Source: Onchidella celtica (taxonomy: Eukaryota; Mollusca; Gastropoda; Systellommatophora; Onchidiidae). From it: DNA of 64,000 nt. The stretch is taken from NCBI GenBank assembly GCA_963931925.1, contig OZ007579.1, forward strand, positions 26,195,769 through 26,259,768. The letters are read 5' to 3'. The notes under the pieces are model-generated. The model worked only from the letters and a program-made list of their open reading frames with translations, made no database searches and was not told where the DNA came from. The first letter of the stretch is position 1. Each line of letters opens with the position of its first letter. Positions 62,021 through 64,000 of the stretch are shown here, piece by piece. Position numbers and translations under genes: made by a program.

Positions 62021-64000
62021 CATGTATGCTGTAAATAACCGGCTGGTTATTGTATTTGAGCCATTCTCAATAGGTGGGCCTAGGCATAGTGCAATTCTTT
62101 TGTTCAACTCTGTCAAATGGCAAAAACAAGGAAACTGTAGGAAACCATACAAGTTTGTAGGACTGAGAAATGACCAAATAGATAATGTGAGATAGGAAAA
62201 AGACCAAATTCCACAATTAACAGAGATAAAGATGGTTGACTATGAAAATGCCTTTGTTTATCATCCTTATTTTTTTGTTGCATCGTGGTGTGACTATTTT
62301 TATGTCACTGAACCACAGAAATTTTTAGAAGTAATAAGGCACTCACAGAACAGACAAATGAATTAAAAGGGGGGGGGGGGGTGTTACAATCGACATGCAA
62401 CATTCCAGTCCCTATTTTCATCTGCTTTTATATAAAGCAGCTTAAAAAATGCATACTTGTATGTAACAGTATAATAGGTCACAACGCTACTATTTTTTTT
62501 GGAGTATGAATCAGCTCAGCTGCCCAGAATTAGTATTAAAAAGCATACAGACTTTGATTGTAGCAGTTCTGTGTATGTATATTATGATTAAGAAAGCTCT
62601 TTAGGGCTGCACTGTTGTGCAAATGACCAGATTATGGCACCCATGTGTACGTCGGCCTTTACGTTACATACAAGTGTAAGTCTTCCCCTCTGCAGCCGTT
62701 CCAAATTCATTTCACATGTTTGCGTACACAGTGAACGGAACTATGCCAGGCATGTTATCCATTGTACGGAAAACAAATATAGGCATAACATTATCAAACT
62801 GAGCGAGGATTCTCAAAAGAAACGTTGAGTCAGCAGAAAATGTTGCATACAAGCTTACATGGGCAGCTTGGCTGGCAAAATACTGATTTTTTTCTTGGTT
62901 CGCAGTTTTTTCGGTCAGCTTTTGTGATGGAGTATCAAAGACCATCCAATAAACAAGCACTGATCGATTTACAGTAGGAATATCTCGCTAGTAATGACTA
63001 GATCTAGGTCTAACACACGAAATGTGGGTCATAACTACATGTAAGCGCGTAAGCTGTGTAAAACTTCCCCAAATATTACAGCAAGTCAGTGCACAGTGCA
63101 GAATGTGATGACAATGAATTTACTTATCAGAATTAAGGGCTTGTGGCAATGTTGGGAGTTTAACCATTGCCTTTAAAGTTGGAAATCATGATAGATAATG
63201 TAAAGGACGCCAAATGTAGTTACTTAAGATCTAGTGGGTCATAGTTAAACGCAAGCCTTCTTTTTCATGTTCAGAAGACTTAGAAAGACACAGCAGTAAA
63301 GAATTAAGTGAGCGTATTTCTGTAAAATGAACTGCAAAATTGTCAAAAAAATGTTTGCCATATTTTTCCGAGGAAACTGAAAGTCTGCTTTTCATCTCGC
63401 ATGTAACAATAACACACACAAGTATATGAAACAGTGGATAATTTCTTAAAATTCAATATTTTTTTGTTTATCTCATTTTAACAACCATTAAAGTCTTGCA
63501 GAGGCAATTAAACCAGCAGTGTGTCTCATCATACTTCACAATTGGTAAGTGTGTATGTCATCAGTTACATATCAGACAAACGTGACCACTCACTGTGATC
63601 AATCTTATTAATAAACACCATGCTCAATTATCTTCTTAACTTGCAAAAACAGTGAACAACTCGCCAAAGATTGCATTAATTTCAGAAAAACTTAAAACAT
63701 TCCTCACTTTGAAATTTGAGTACACTGCAACATTTTTGTTCTGACCTTCTGTGAATGGCTCATTTAATAAGCACTACTATTGCTACCAATGGTCAGGTCA
63801 GAAAAATCTGCTACTGGTAACATGTAATCCAGTACAACCTGTTTCATGAACTGGTACGCTAGCATGGTATCAGTGGGCGTGCACCTGTCGGTGCAAACGG
63901 CCAGGGCGGAGGAGGTTTCATTAACCCAACGGCCACATGCTAGGGCACAATGTGACCCTCAGTACTTGAGTCCTTCATATTGGCCCCCGGTAGCGGTGTG
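62021..64000. other. Upstream of copy B; no gene recognised
   Basis: AT-rich with a G-run at 62370-62382. I looked for a partner to the 17.3-17.5 kb stalk exon and did not see one. ggcgtgcacctgtcggtgca at about 63875 can form a small hairpin. Confidence 0.4.

Overview
The window is eukaryotic, AT-rich, intron-containing and packed with transposable elements. TNF-superfamily ligand exons, ISL2EU and PIF/Harbinger transposons, an APE-type non-LTR retroposon, tRNA-derived SINEs and abundant MITEs point to an invertebrate metazoan. My best guess is a mollusc, probably a gastropod; this is an inference from element and gene families and not from a diagnostic gene.

Layout. 1-3720: a 50-bp tandem repeat followed by a dead non-LTR retroposon (endonuclease + reverse transcriptase). 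3.7-9.6 kb: microsatellites, duplicated repeats, SINE-like sequence and a 1.6-kb inverted-repeat element (7049-8673) carrying a fragment of TNF 3' flank. 9.65-17.5 kb: minus-strand TNF-like ligand gene, copy A, with its last exon frameshifted. 18.6-23.5 kb: foldback MITEs and a composite TIR/SINE element that holds a solo LTR (20517-21773). 23602-35287: a minus-strand, non-autonomous LTR retrotransposon with 2.55-kb LTRs; its left (3') LTR is split by a 5.5-kb ISL2EU DNA transposon (25449-30984) that encodes a YqaJ nuclease (one premature stop) and an apparently intact THAP-DDE transposase. 36620-42655: a PIF/Harbinger transposon with transposase and MADF genes, containing a MITE and a SINE. 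43-54 kb: no host gene seen; several MITEs, a 1-kb TIR element, a second composite element and a 1175-bp solo LTR with perfect 5-bp target duplication. 55.7-62.0 kb: direct segmental duplicate of 9.65-15.8 kb with TNF-like copy B, whose last exon is intact.

Most notable points. (1) The long LTRs differ from the solo LTR by an exact GT-AG segment of about 1.3 kb, so the LTR seems to carry an intron that was removed by splicing before reverse transcription. (2) In the Harbinger element the two opposed genes interlock: each gene's intron contains the other's second exon. (3) The nesting gives a relative order of insertion: LTR element first, ISL2EU second. (4) The TNF-like ligand is duplicated and one copy has a broken C-terminus.
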